Source: Aidingimonas lacisalsi
GTDB lineage: Bacteria > Pseudomonadota > Gammaproteobacteria > Pseudomonadales > Halomonadaceae
Length of the DNA stretch: 64,000 nt
Assembly: GCF_008079445.1 (NCBI RefSeq)
Contig: NZ_VRYH01000001.1
Location: 417,196 to 481,195, forward strand
Direction of reading: 5' to 3'
Shown: positions 26,951 to 34,854 of the stretch, piece after piece
Layout of the letters: the number at the start of each line of letters is the position of its first letter
How positions within the stretch are numbered: the stretch's first letter is position 1
Notes under the pieces: model-generated
Seen by the model: the letters and a program-made list of their open reading frames with translations, nothing else
Told to the model about the DNA's origin: nothing
Database searches by the model: none
Made by a program: the position numbers and the translations under genes

Positions 26951-28695
26951 GTGGCCTCCAGGCTGGACTCTAGGCTAGACATGGGCCGGTACAGGGCGCC
27001 CAGTTGCCGAGCGATACGTACTCCCTGGCCGCGTTTGACGGCAGCCTGCTCGGTATCCACGACGATGCAGTCACCGAGCGACGGCAAGCCAGACAGGGAT
27101 TGCCGGGTGCGACCGTCAGTAATGAGGTAGGTTCGCACATGCAGGCCGGTGTCCTGTCGCCGCCATTGGCGGATCAGGCGCGCTGCCTGCAGGATGGCGT
27201 CACGGATCGGCGTGCCACCGCCACCGCTTGCGGCATCGAGCCGTTCACGCATCACCTTGGGAGCGCGGCACCGCGGCTGGATCGGCGTGACGCCATCATT
27301 GCCGAAACCCAGCACCGCTATCTGCTCCCGAGCGGCATAGGCCTGGCGCGCCAGCTGGTCGACCAGGCCCTTGGCTCGAGCCAGCAGCTGCTGGCCCAGC
27401 GTCGAAGCGGACGTATCCAGCAGGATGACATGCAACACCGGCTGACCGGTGCGAGCCTTGCGATAGCGCAGCTGACGCCAGGGCCAGTGCCCACGATTGG
27501 CGATCAGAGTGGCGAACCAGTCCGGTTGCTGTGTCTCGCCGTGTGATCGGCGCTGTCCCGGCTGGTGCCCCTTGCGCAGCCGTGCGGAAGAGGAAGTGGC
27601 CGATGACGAGGATGTCGCGCGGACGTCCGCGGATATCTCCGGCAAGTTCGGGGCCGGCACGCTCAGGCTCTGCTGGGTTACTGGCGGCATGGCACCCCAT
27701 TGACCCTGTGCTTGCGAGGCACCGGCTTGGTCACCGCTGGCGGACGACGTCTCTCTTTCGGCATCGGCGTTCCCGCCACTGGGGGGAGGGGGCGGCGTGC
27801 CGGGTGACGGAGAGGGTGGAGAGTGGTGATGAGTTCGGCGATGCGCAAGCACCCAGGGTTCGACGGTCTCCAGATCGGTCTGGCTTACCGTGTACGCGCC
27901 CCGCCAAGCGGCATGCGCCTGGGCCGCTCGATGCCAGGTCACATCCGCCCGCAGGCCCTCGACACCGGCATTCTCGCAGCGCTGAGCGATATGCTCGTAG
28001 ACCCAGGAATCCGTAGTGATCTCGGCCAGCGCCTGCTGCGCTTGCCGAATGCGTTCGGTCAGCGCTGCCTGGTCGTCCGCATGTGCCGCGACATAGGCAT
28101 GACGATCGCGGTCGAAAGCCTCCCTCTGTTGCACGATGGCCATCCGTTCCCGGACGCTCACCACCGATTCCTGCTCGAGACACAGGCCGAAGCGGTCGAG
28201 CAACTGGGGGCGCAACTCCCCTTCGTCCGGGTTCATGGTGCCGATCAGGCTGAAGCGCGCGGGATGCGTATGGCTGATGCCGTCGCGCTCGACGATGTTG
28301 GTGCCGCTCGCGGCCACATCGAGCAGCAGGTCCACCAGTGTATCCGGCAGCAGGTTGACCTCATCGACGTACAGTACGCCGCCATCCGCCTTCGCCAGTA
28401 GCCCCTCGTGGAAAGTCGCCTCCTGTTCGGACAGTACCCGCTGCAGATCCAGGCTGCCGGTCAAGCGTTCCTCACTGGCACCCAGCGGTAGCGTGACGAA
28501 TGGCGGCCGACGCCCCTCGGTATCATCGGGCAGGATCGATGCCAGCGCCCGCGCCAGGGTGGACTTGGCACTACCCCGTGGACCACTGATCAACACGCCA
28601 CCCACTCGGGGATTGATGACGTTGAGCAGCAAGGCGGTCTTGAGCGCCTCCTGGCCGACGACGGCGGCAAAGGGGAACTCACTGGAGGTCATCAT
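26947..28695 (-). CDS. Fused AAA+ ATPase and VWA chelatase subunit (ChlI/ChlD-like, CobN partner)
   Basis: The about 582-residue protein joins a magnesium-chelatase I-like AAA+ domain (Walker A GPRGSAKSTLA, about residues 40-50; Walker B GVLYVDEVNLLPDT) to a C-terminal VWA domain with a complete metal-ion site (DTSAS, the Thr in GGGTPIRDAI, and TDGR). A Pro/Ser/His-rich linker and an Arg-rich tract lie between them (about 290-400). Magnesium and cobalt chelatases need AAA and VWA subunits to drive the large subunit; here one chain carries both, in the same operon as cobN, so it probably replaces CobS and CobT. Start is uncertain: GTG at 28701, ATG at 28695 or 28692. It overlaps cbtA. Confidence 0.88.
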   Translation of the reverse strand: MMTSSEFPFAAVVGQEALKTALLLNVINPRVGGVLISGPRGSAKSTLARALASILPDDTEGRRPPFVTLPLGASEERLTGSLDLQRVLSEQEATFHEGLLAKADGGVLYVDEVNLLPDTLVDLLLDVAASGTNIVERDGISHTHPARFSLIGTMNPDEGELRPQLLDRFGLCLEQESVVSVRERMAIVQQREAFDRDRHAYVAAHADDQAALTERIRQAQQALAEITTDSWVYEHIAQRCENAGVEGLRADVTWHRAAQAHAAWRGAYTVSQTDLETVEPWVLAHRRTHHHSPPSPSPGTPPPPPSGGNADAERETSSASGDQAGASQAQGQWGAMPPVTQQSLSVPAPNLPEISADVRATSSSSATSSSARLRKGHQPGQRRSHGETQQPDWFATLIANRGHWPWRQLRYRKARTGQPVLHVILLDTSASTLGQQLLARAKGLVDQLARQAYAAREQIAVLGFGNDGVTPIQPRCRAPKVMRERLDAASGGGGTPIRDAILQAARLIRQWRRQDTGLHVRTYLITDGRTRQSLSGLPSLGDCIVVDTEQAAVKRGQGVRIARQLGALYRPMSSLESSLEAT

Positions 28696-29440
28696 GACCA
28701 CCCATCGTACCGGTGAGACGCTTCAGGGCAATGACACACAGCACACCGGCCAGCAGCCAGAACGCCAGATTGGTGAGTCCGGAGGCCCAGATGAATTCGT
28801 GATGAAGCACGGTCAGTTCAGCCACTGATTGCGGATCCGGATGAGCGAACAGCGGACCTTCATTTGTCGGCACCCAGATATAGGGCATCACCAGCAAGGG
28901 TAGTCCGAGCCCACGCTTCCAGCCACGCGCCAGAATCAGTATCCCCAGGCCGGCTGCAGCCATGAACACAGCAGCGAGCCACCACAGTTGGCGCGATTCG
29001 AGGGCGGCGGCCGATGTGCCGGGGATTTCAGGCGGCAGGCCCAGAGACGGCGCGACAAAGATCACGAGATAGCAAAGCCCACCCACCAGCAGTCCACGAC
29101 CCACGGTCAACGACAGTCGGCCACGTTCGTGAAGCTGGTTCACCAGCACCAGGAGGATGGCGCTGAAGCCGATTCCGGCGAGAATATTGGAAACCGCCGT
29201 ATAGAACAGACGCTCGGCACCATCGTCCGGTGCCCAGGCTTCTTCGTCATGATGGTGACTGGCCTGGCCGCCATGTTCATGACCGTCTTGGCTTCCAGAC
29301 GAGGCATGCGCATCGTCGCTGACTTCATACTGCTCAGCGGCGAGAAGAATCGGGGTAACACCAGCGCTCTGAATGGCCGTCATCGTCAATCCCAGGACAA
29401 CACCGACCAGGCAGGCGCTCAGCACCAGAAAACGGAACAT
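28679..29440 (-). CDS. cbtA: Cobalt transporter subunit CbtA
   Basis: CbtA is an inner-membrane protein predicted to form a cobalt importer with CbtB; the pair was first recognised because it is controlled by B12 riboswitches. The 253-residue protein has an N-terminal helix (LVLSACLVGVVLGLTM), a long His-rich loop (about residues 38-75, with HEHGGQASHHHDEE) and about four further helices, ending near residue 245. A good AGGAGG site precedes the ATG. It follows cbtB after 21 bases and overlaps the chelatase AAA/VWA gene, which links cobalt entry with insertion. Confidence 0.9.
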   Translation of the reverse strand: MFRFLVLSACLVGVVLGLTMTAIQSAGVTPILLAAEQYEVSDDAHASSGSQDGHEHGGQASHHHDEEAWAPDDGAERLFYTAVSNILAGIGFSAILLVLVNQLHERGRLSLTVGRGLLVGGLCYLVIFVAPSLGLPPEIPGTSAAALESRQLWWLAAVFMAAAGLGILILARGWKRGLGLPLLVMPYIWVPTNEGPLFAHPDPQSVAELTVLHHEFIWASGLTNLAFWLLAGVLCVIALKRLTGTMGGHDDLQ

Positions 29441-29461
29441 CAGTTTTCCTCCTGAACTGCC

Positions 29462-29653
29462 TCAGTGACAGGGAAATACGAAGGAGTGCCGGCTATCATG
29501 CGCCGCATTATGTGCCGCGTTCATCGGCATGAAACCGACAGCGTAAAGGATGAGCGCTCCGAAGAGCACCACGACACCCTGCTGGCAGGCAGACGCCAAC
29601 CTTGAACCAGAGCGAGAAGCCCGTTTGTGAGACGAGGCAGGAATAGTAGACAT
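29462..29653 (-). CDS. cbtB: Cobalt transporter subunit CbtB
   Basis: The 63-residue protein has one transmembrane helix (about residues 27-44, VVVLFGALILYAVGF) and the C-terminal motif HNAAHDSRHSFVFPCH, whose His and Cys residues are the expected cobalt ligands of CbtB. The frame opens 7 codons earlier, but the ATG at 29653 fits the family better. It is the first gene after the cobalamin riboswitch and is followed by cbtA. Confidence 0.9.
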   Translation of the reverse strand: MSTIPASSHKRASRSGSRLASACQQGVVVLFGALILYAVGFMPMNAAHNAAHDSRHSFVFPCH

Positions 29654-29699
29654 GAGCTTATCCCCGGTGCCCACCGCACCGTTACCAGATGAAACGAAA

Positions 29700-29890
29700 C
29701 GACGGGCCGGTCTCCGGGCTCAAAGAGAACGTATGCGCAAACACCACGTCTTCACCTGCACCTTCCCGGCTCGTGCCAGTGGTCTTCGCAGGCGACTCTC
29801 CTTTCACCGTTGCGGGGGCAGCGATGGAATAGGCTGAAGCGCCGCACCATACTTCCCGATTATCCCCTACAAGCAGGGGCACCCGTCCCC
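29700..29890 (-). ncRNA. Cobalamin riboswitch upstream of cbtB
   Basis: On the minus strand the conserved blocks occur in order: a GGGAAGTATGGTGC element near 29842-29855, CTGCCCCCGCAACGGTGA (29804-29821) followed by GGAGAG, the B12-box region with CCACTGGCACGAGCC and GGGAAGG (29761-29784), and the closing AGCCCGGAGACCGGCC (29705-29720). This set is diagnostic for adenosylcobalamin riboswitches. The 3' end is about 45 bases before the cbtB start codon, so binding of B12 would switch off the cbtB-to-cobJ operon. The 5' boundary is approximate. Confidence 0.93.
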
Positions 29891-30015
29891 AGACGAGCCA
29901 TCCTAAAGTAATTCCCGCAGTAGAAGCAATTCAAGGGCCGTCGTCTCCATCGTTTCATGGCCGGCGAAACACCATCCTAGACGGCGGGAGAGGATTTCAT
30001 TCGTCTTAATGATGA

Positions 30016-30028
30016 GTTATAACATAAC
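30016..30028. promoter_or_regulatory. Candidate Zur operator upstream of the FecCD-type importer
   Basis: The 13-base core GTTATAACATAAC differs by one base from the gammaproteobacterial Zur core GTTATANTATAAC, and the flanks (GATGA before, AATTC after) partly match the longer palindrome. It lies 117 bases before the first importer gene and 110 bases beyond the riboswitch 5' end. Zur represses zinc-uptake genes when zinc is sufficient. The region is AT-rich, so a chance match cannot be excluded. Confidence 0.4.
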
Positions 30029-30144
30029 AATTCAGGAATAACGCCGGTAGCAATCGAGGCATCTAGTATGGAGAATACATTGACTCACTATTGTCCGCTT
30101 ACGTTTTACAGGATAGTCAACTTATTGATATACAGGGAATATAC

Positions 30145-31161
30145 ATGAATCTCGCTTGCAAGGTACTGGCAACGCTATGCTTGTTGCCCGTCTCCTGCGC
30201 CATGGCCGATACCACGTCCTATCCTCTGACGCTTCCCAATTGCGGCAAGGAACTCAGCTTCCAATCAGCCCCTGATGACGTGGTCACCGTCGGTCAATCG
30301 GCCACCGAAATTCTCTATGCATTGGGGCTGGCCGATCGGGTAACGGGGACCTCGGTCTGGTTCAACCCGGTGTTGCCGGAATTCCGCGATGTCAATGACG
30401 ACATCGACCGCATTGCCGACAATGATCCCAGTTTCGAGGCGGTGGTGAACAAGAAACCCGACCTCGTCACCGCCCAGTATGAATGGCATGTGGGCCCCAC
30501 CGGCAGCGTGGCGTCTCGGCGCCAGTTCCATGACCTGGGCATCGCCACCTACATCATGCCCGCCGATTGCGATACCAAGGACAATACGACCGGCGGCGAC
30601 GGCACCCGCATTGCCGCCTTCTCTACCGAATCGATCTACAAGGGCATCACCGAACTGGCCACGATCTTCGATGTGCAGGACGCCGGGGACGCTTTGGTGG
30701 CCGACCTCGAGGCGCGCGAGGCAGAGGCCATTGCCAATGCCGAGAGCCTTGCACTGCCCGAGGATCTGTCGGCAGTGTTCTGGTTTTCCTCTCCCGATCA
30801 AGTCGCCGACCCCTATGTCGCTGGCCGACTCGGTGCACCGGGCTACATGATGGACAAGCTCGGCATCCGCAATGTGGTTGAATCGGACGAGGAGTGGCCC
30901 GTCGTCGGCTGGGAATCCGTTGCCCAGGCCGATCCCGACATCATCGTGCTAGCCCGTATGGATCGTCGTCGCTATCCAGCCGACAGCATCGAGAAGAAGC
31001 GCGAATTTCTTCACAACGACCCCGTGGCTCGCGAAATGTCGGCGGTGAAGAACGGCAACATCATTGAAATGGATGCCCATGCCATGAGCGCCACGATGCG
31101 TACGATCTTCGGCCTCGAAACGCTGGCCGATGCCTTGTCGACCATGTCATTCGACCGATGA
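30145..31161 (+). CDS. ABC transporter periplasmic binding protein (metal-complex or corrinoid type)
   Basis: The 338-residue protein is a class III (BtuF/FepB-like) periplasmic binding protein. It has a signal peptide (about residues 1-22, CKVLATLCLLPVSCAMA) and the mature start YPLTLPNCGKELSF; QSATEILYALGLADR, DNDPSFEAVVNKKPDLV and GWESVAQADPDIIVLAR are typical of the fold. Two cysteines (in LPNCGKE and MPADCDTK) may form a disulfide. The ATG at 30145 starts the signal peptide; an upstream ATG 18 codons earlier does not. It heads a three-gene operon with 4-base overlaps. The ligand may be a corrinoid, by location, or a metallophore complex, given the Zur-like site. Confidence 0.85.
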   Translation: MNLACKVLATLCLLPVSCAMADTTSYPLTLPNCGKELSFQSAPDDVVTVGQSATEILYALGLADRVTGTSVWFNPVLPEFRDVNDDIDRIADNDPSFEAVVNKKPDLVTAQYEWHVGPTGSVASRRQFHDLGIATYIMPADCDTKDNTTGGDGTRIAAFSTESIYKGITELATIFDVQDAGDALVADLEAREAEAIANAESLALPEDLSAVFWFSSPDQVADPYVAGRLGAPGYMMDKLGIRNVVESDEEWPVVGWESVAQADPDIIVLARMDRRRYPADSIEKKREFLHNDPVAREMSAVKNGNIIEMDAHAMSATMRTIFGLETLADALSTMSFDR

Positions 31162-32231
31162 ATCTAGCCATCGCGCTTCATCCAGTGGGTCGCTTTTCCA
31201 GGCCCTGGACCTGGGCCTGGCTGACACCACTGATCCTGTTCGTGGCCGTGATGGCCGGCACCGCGATCGGTGAAACCTCGATCTCGATGGAAACGATCCT
31301 CAAGGTGCTTGCCAATCGGCTCTGGGGGGCGGAGTATGCCGTCGACCGAATCGATGCCGGTATCATCTGGAGCTATCGGCTCAGCCGCGCCATCATTGCG
31401 GCTTGCTGCGGCGCCGGACTGGCCCTGGCCGGCGTCGTTCTGCAGGCGCTGCTGCGCAATCCCCTGGCCGACCCGTTCCTGATGGGCATTTCCGCCGGTG
31501 CCTCGACCGGGGCCGTGGCGGTGACTATCAGCGGGATTGGTGCCGGCACCCTGACGCTCTCGCTCGGGGCTTTCGCCGGCGCGGGTCTGGCCTTCGTCCT
31601 GGTGGTATTGCTCGCCCATGCTGCCAGCAGCGGCACCGGGGGCGGTCGCGGCACCCAGGCCGCCGGGGCCATCATTCTGGCCGGCATTGCCGGATCCCAG
31701 TTGTTCAATGCCCTGACCGCCTTCATCATTGCCAAGTCAGCAAGCGCCGAACAGGCACGCGGTATCATGTTCTGGCTCATGGGCAATCTGTCCGGCGTAC
31801 GTTGGGACGATGTCACCTTGGGGCTGCCCGCTGCGTTGGGGGGCGTATTGATCTGTCTGTGGCAACGGCGTGCACTGGATGCGTTCACTTTTGGCGCCGA
31901 CAGCGCCGCCTCGATGGGCATCGCCGTACGTCCTGTCCGGGGCATCCTGATCACCGCCATGGCCCTGGTGACGGCAATAATGGTCTCCATGGTCGGCGCC
32001 ATCGGCTTCGTGGGTCTCGTGATTCCCCATGCCATGCGCTTTCTCGTCGGCAGTCGACACACTCGCCTGGTACCGGCGTCGGCGTTGGCCGGTGCCGTTT
32101 TTCTGATCGGCTCGGACATCGCTTCACGTACCCTCGTGCCGGGGCAGGTGCTGCCGATCGGTGTGGTCACCTCGCTGATCGGTGCCCCGGTGTTCGCCAT
32201 GATTCTGGTGCGGGGGACGAGAGTACGATGA
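31158..32231 (+). CDS. FecCD-family ABC transporter permease
   Basis: The 357-residue protein is a FecCD/BtuC-type permease with about nine or ten helices in the inner membrane. The family motifs are clear: RLSRAIIAACCGAGLALAG, LLRNPLADPFLMGISAGAS (about residues 95-113), GAIGFVGLVIPHAMRFLVG and PGQVLPIGVVTSLIGAPVF. Such permeases import iron, B12 or other metal complexes delivered by a binding protein. It overlaps the binding protein gene by 4 bases and the ATPase gene by 4 bases. Confidence 0.93.
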   Translation: MNLAIALHPVGRFSRPWTWAWLTPLILFVAVMAGTAIGETSISMETILKVLANRLWGAEYAVDRIDAGIIWSYRLSRAIIAACCGAGLALAGVVLQALLRNPLADPFLMGISAGASTGAVAVTISGIGAGTLTLSLGAFAGAGLAFVLVVLLAHAASSGTGGGRGTQAAGAIILAGIAGSQLFNALTAFIIAKSASAEQARGIMFWLMGNLSGVRWDDVTLGLPAALGGVLICLWQRRALDAFTFGADSAASMGIAVRPVRGILITAMALVTAIMVSMVGAIGFVGLVIPHAMRFLVGSRHTRLVPASALAGAVFLIGSDIASRTLVPGQVLPIGVVTSLIGAPVFAMILVRGTRVR

Positions 32232-32992
32232 GATTGGCTGCTGAGCGCGTCGACTGGACGATCCACGGACACAAGTTGCTGAACGACGTCAGCCTGGCGG
32301 TGGAGCCCGGCGAGACCTTCGGCCTGATTGGCCCCAACGGCTCGGGAAAGACGACGCTGCTGCGCATGCTCGCGGGACTGCGCAAGCCGAAAATCGGACG
32401 CGTGCTGGTGAACGACCGGCCGATGGCCAGGATGCGGCAGCGTGATATCGCTCAATCCATCGCCGTCGTCGAGCAACAGGCGGAAACCATTGATCGAATA
32501 GTGGTCCGACAGGCTGTTGCCCTGGGCCGCACTCCCTTCCTCTCGCCGTGGTATCCATGGTCCGATCAGGATGACGCCATCGTTGCCCGAGCCCTCGACG
32601 ATGTCGGTATGCAACCGCTGGCGGACCGCCTTTGGCATACGCTTTCCGGCGGCGAACGCCAGCGCGTCCACATCGCTCGCGCCTTGGCTCAGCAGCCGAA
32701 GATCCTGTTGCTTGATGAGCCCACCAACCACCTCGATATTCGCCATCAGCTATCGATCCTGCAATTGGTCAGGCAGCTACCGGTCACGGTGGTCATCGCC
32801 TTGCACGACCTCAACCAGGCGATGAATTGTGACCGTATCGGGGTCATGGATGCCGGACGCCTGGTCGACGTCGGCCCACCCAGGAACGTCCTGACGACCG
32901 AAAGGCTGCGTCGTACCTTCGGTGTGTACGCCGATATCCTCGATGACCCGGTTGATCACAGCCGAATCATGCGGTTCCGCAACGCCATATAA
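32228..32992 (+). CDS. ABC transporter ATPase (FepC/BtuD type)
   Basis: The 254-residue ATPase powers the neighbouring FecCD permease from the cytoplasm. Walker A GPNGSGKTT (about residues 36-44), the signature LSGGERQRVHIARAL, Walker B ILLLDEPTNHLD and the switch His in IALHDLNQAMN are all intact. The ATG at 32228 overlaps the permease stop codon; a longer open frame starting at 31403 is only the permease gene read in another frame. It is the last gene of the plus-strand importer operon; the next gene is convergent. Confidence 0.93.
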   Translation: MRLAAERVDWTIHGHKLLNDVSLAVEPGETFGLIGPNGSGKTTLLRMLAGLRKPKIGRVLVNDRPMARMRQRDIAQSIAVVEQQAETIDRIVVRQAVALGRTPFLSPWYPWSDQDDAIVARALDDVGMQPLADRLWHTLSGGERQRVHIARALAQQPKILLLDEPTNHLDIRHQLSILQLVRQLPVTVVIALHDLNQAMNCDRIGVMDAGRLVDVGPPRNVLTTERLRRTFGVYADILDDPVDHSRIMRFRNAI

Positions 32993-33113
32993 GCATAAGC
33001 GCGGATTGCCGATGTCATGGACGATAGTGCCGCTTGTTCCACGGCCGTCAGTTCCTCGTACTGTTTCCAGGATGTCAGCCAATCACGGTTCTCCTCGCCC
33101 ATGCCGCCTGCAC

Positions 33114-33560
33114 TCAGCCTCGTGATTCCCTTGCTTCCAGCCGTTGCACGAGCCCATGGCGGACATACCAGATCGCCTCGCAGGCAGCGGCGGCGTCCTG
33201 GACCAGCCAGCCATTGAGATCACGCAACCGACGTAGTTCTGATGTCATGGGTACAACACCGCGACCCATTTCATCGAGAATCAACACCACCGGGGTATCC
33301 GCCATCCTCTCTGCGTCGGTCAAGGCATCCAGGATCGATCGCCACATGCCACGCAGTGCCTTGTCATCGCTCTGTTCAACCAGCACCGCCTGAAGCCAAT
33401 CCAGCCAACCGGTGACCACCAGAGGCAGGCCAGGTCGATGGCTGCGAAGCCAACCATCCACTTCCTCCCCCGCGGTCAATCGGTGCCAGTTCGCCGTGGG
33501 GAATCGCCCGGCGACTAGGGCTCGTCGGCCGGAGCAGGCACCGCCGATGAAGAGTTGCAT
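33114..33560 (-). CDS. Shortened CobU-like protein without a functional P-loop
   Basis: The 148-residue protein resembles CobU (adenosylcobinamide kinase and phosphate guanylyltransferase) but is about 35 residues shorter. The N-terminal P-loop is altered to GGACSGRRALV, lacking the Lys of GKS, and the following segment that holds the ATSQ-like strand and the GMP-accepting His is missing. In contrast the C-terminal block is well kept: LDEMGRGVVPMTSELRRLRD with NGWLVQDAAAACE after it corresponds to CobU's NEVGMGIVP...RHFRDIAGRVNQ. A strong AAGGAG site precedes the ATG, and the gene overlaps cobC by 46 bases, so it is probably expressed. A kinase on its own is unlikely; a partner subunit of the other CobU is possible. 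Confidence 0.75.
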   Translation of the reverse strand: MQLFIGGACSGRRALVAGRFPTANWHRLTAGEEVDGWLRSHRPGLPLVVTGWLDWLQAVLVEQSDDKALRGMWRSILDALTDAERMADTPVVLILDEMGRGVVPMTSELRRLRDLNGWLVQDAAAACEAIWYVRHGLVQRLEARESRG

Positions 33561-34147
33561 CGCCAGTCTCCTTCCTGATGTTCGAAGATGAAACGCCGCC
33601 CTTGAGCCTGGCCCACCGTGCCATCCCAGAAGTCGGCAGCTTCCAGACGTCGACGCAGTTCGCGGATCGCCCCACCATGACTGACCACCAGGACACGACC
33701 GTAGCCTTTCGCCAGCGATTCATCGAGCAGCGCCACCAGCCAACCGGATAGACGAGCCCAGAGTTCCCCGGCAGACTCACCGCCGGGTGGGGCCTGCTCC
33801 CCCCGACTGTCGATCCAGGCGCGATAACCGGTATCGTCCTTGAGCTGGTCGTAGGTCTTGCCCTCATAGTCGCCGAAATCAAGCTCACGCAGCCGAGCGT
33901 CGAAGTGCGCTGTACCCTTTCGACCTTCCCATACATGCGCCAGCGTCTGACGACAACGAATCAGATCGCTACAGTGGACGGCATCGAAGGGCACGTTGGC
34001 CAGATGGCTCCGCAGTCGGTCAAGATCCGGCAGTGCCTCAGGCAGCAACAAGGGTATGTCGCGCTGTCCCTGGTAGCGGCGCTCACGATTCCACGCCGTC
34101 AACCCGTGACGAACCACCACCAGCTCCAGGCGCTGAGCAGCAACCAT
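33515..34147 (-). CDS. cobC: Alpha-ribazole phosphatase-type histidine phosphatase CobC
   Basis: The 210-residue protein is a histidine phosphatase: the catalytic RHG motif (VVVRHGLTAWN, about residues 10-20), the RELDFGDYEGKTYDQL segment and the second catalytic His in VVSHGGAIREL are present. In a B12 operon this fits CobC, which removes the 5'-phosphate from alpha-ribazole phosphate or adenosylcobalamin phosphate. A strong GGAGGAG site supports the ATG at 34147 although this makes it overlap cobS by 49 bases. Its end overlaps the CobU-like gene by 46 bases. Confidence 0.88.
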   Translation of the reverse strand: MVAAQRLELVVVRHGLTAWNRERRYQGQRDIPLLLPEALPDLDRLRSHLANVPFDAVHCSDLIRCRQTLAHVWEGRKGTAHFDARLRELDFGDYEGKTYDQLKDDTGYRAWIDSRGEQAPPGGESAGELWARLSGWLVALLDESLAKGYGRVLVVSHGGAIRELRRRLEAADFWDGTVGQAQGRRFIFEHQEGDWRCNSSSAVPAPADEP

Positions 34148-34854
34148 AGTTCTCCTCCTTCGATGGCAGCCCCGACGATATCGCCGTTGATGCCGGTGAA
34201 GGCCCGGACCATAACCAGGCCATACAGAGACAGAAAGACCAGCAGCGCAGCGAGCAATCCGATCCCGACAGGCAGCCAGACGAAGAGCGGCACCAGTGGT
34301 ACCAACGAAAGTACCAGATCATTCCGGGTCAGATGTTGCCGCCAGGTCCAGGCCAGTCCTTCGCGCCGCGCACAGGGCGCCAGGCGCAGTAGTGACAGGG
34401 CACCGAAACGCGCCAAAGCCGGTAATGCCACCAGCCATGCCGGGGTTGCCCCGGCCGTCAGCAGTGCCCAGAGCAGCATCCCTTTCCAGGCAAGCAGAAA
34501 GACCAGGGACAGGATCGCGAAACTGCCCACCTGTGAATCCTTGATGATCGCCCAACGCGTCTCCAGAGACGCATTGCTGCCCAGCGCATCGGCGACGTCC
34601 ATGACCCCATCAAGGTGCAGACCGCCAGACAGGACCACCCAGACGCTGAGTAACGTTAACGCCAGAAATGGCGTGGGAAGCGCTTGCCCGAGTTCAGCCA
34701 CGGCGGCAAGCAGACTACCGATCAATAACCCTACCAGAGGATAACAGCGCAACGCCCAGCGACACGTATCGGCACGCCAGGGGCAGCGCAACGGAACCGG
34801 AATTCGTGTCAGAAACTGCAACGCCAATATCAACCCATAAAAGGCATTTCTCAT
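34099..34854 (-). CDS. cobS: Adenosylcobinamide-GDP ribazoletransferase CobS
   Basis: CobS joins adenosylcobinamide-GDP with alpha-ribazole (phosphate) to make adenosylcobalamin (phosphate) in the inner membrane. The 251-residue protein has about six helices and the family signs LALQFLTRIPVP (residues 9-20), the SGGLHLDGVMDVADAL loop with its metal-binding acidic residues, and KDSQVGSFAIL. The ATG at 34854 overlaps the cobU stop codon and has a GAGGAG site; an ATG 9 codons earlier is less likely. The corresponding Pseudomonas denitrificans name is cobV. Confidence 0.94.
   Translation of the reverse strand: MRNAFYGLILALQFLTRIPVPLRCPWRADTCRWALRCYPLVGLLIGSLLAAVAELGQALPTPFLALTLLSVWVVLSGGLHLDGVMDVADALGSNASLETRWAIIKDSQVGSFAILSLVFLLAWKGMLLWALLTAGATPAWLVALPALARFGALSLLRLAPCARREGLAWTWRQHLTRNDLVLSLVPLVPLFVWLPVGIGLLAALLVFLSLYGLVMVRAFTGINGDIVGAAIEGGELWLLLSAWSWWWFVTG

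Noticed and set aside
31373..32746. 457-codon minus-strand open frame over the importer permease and ATPase
   Set aside because: It is antisense to two clear transporter genes with intact motifs; composition is typical of a shadow frame.
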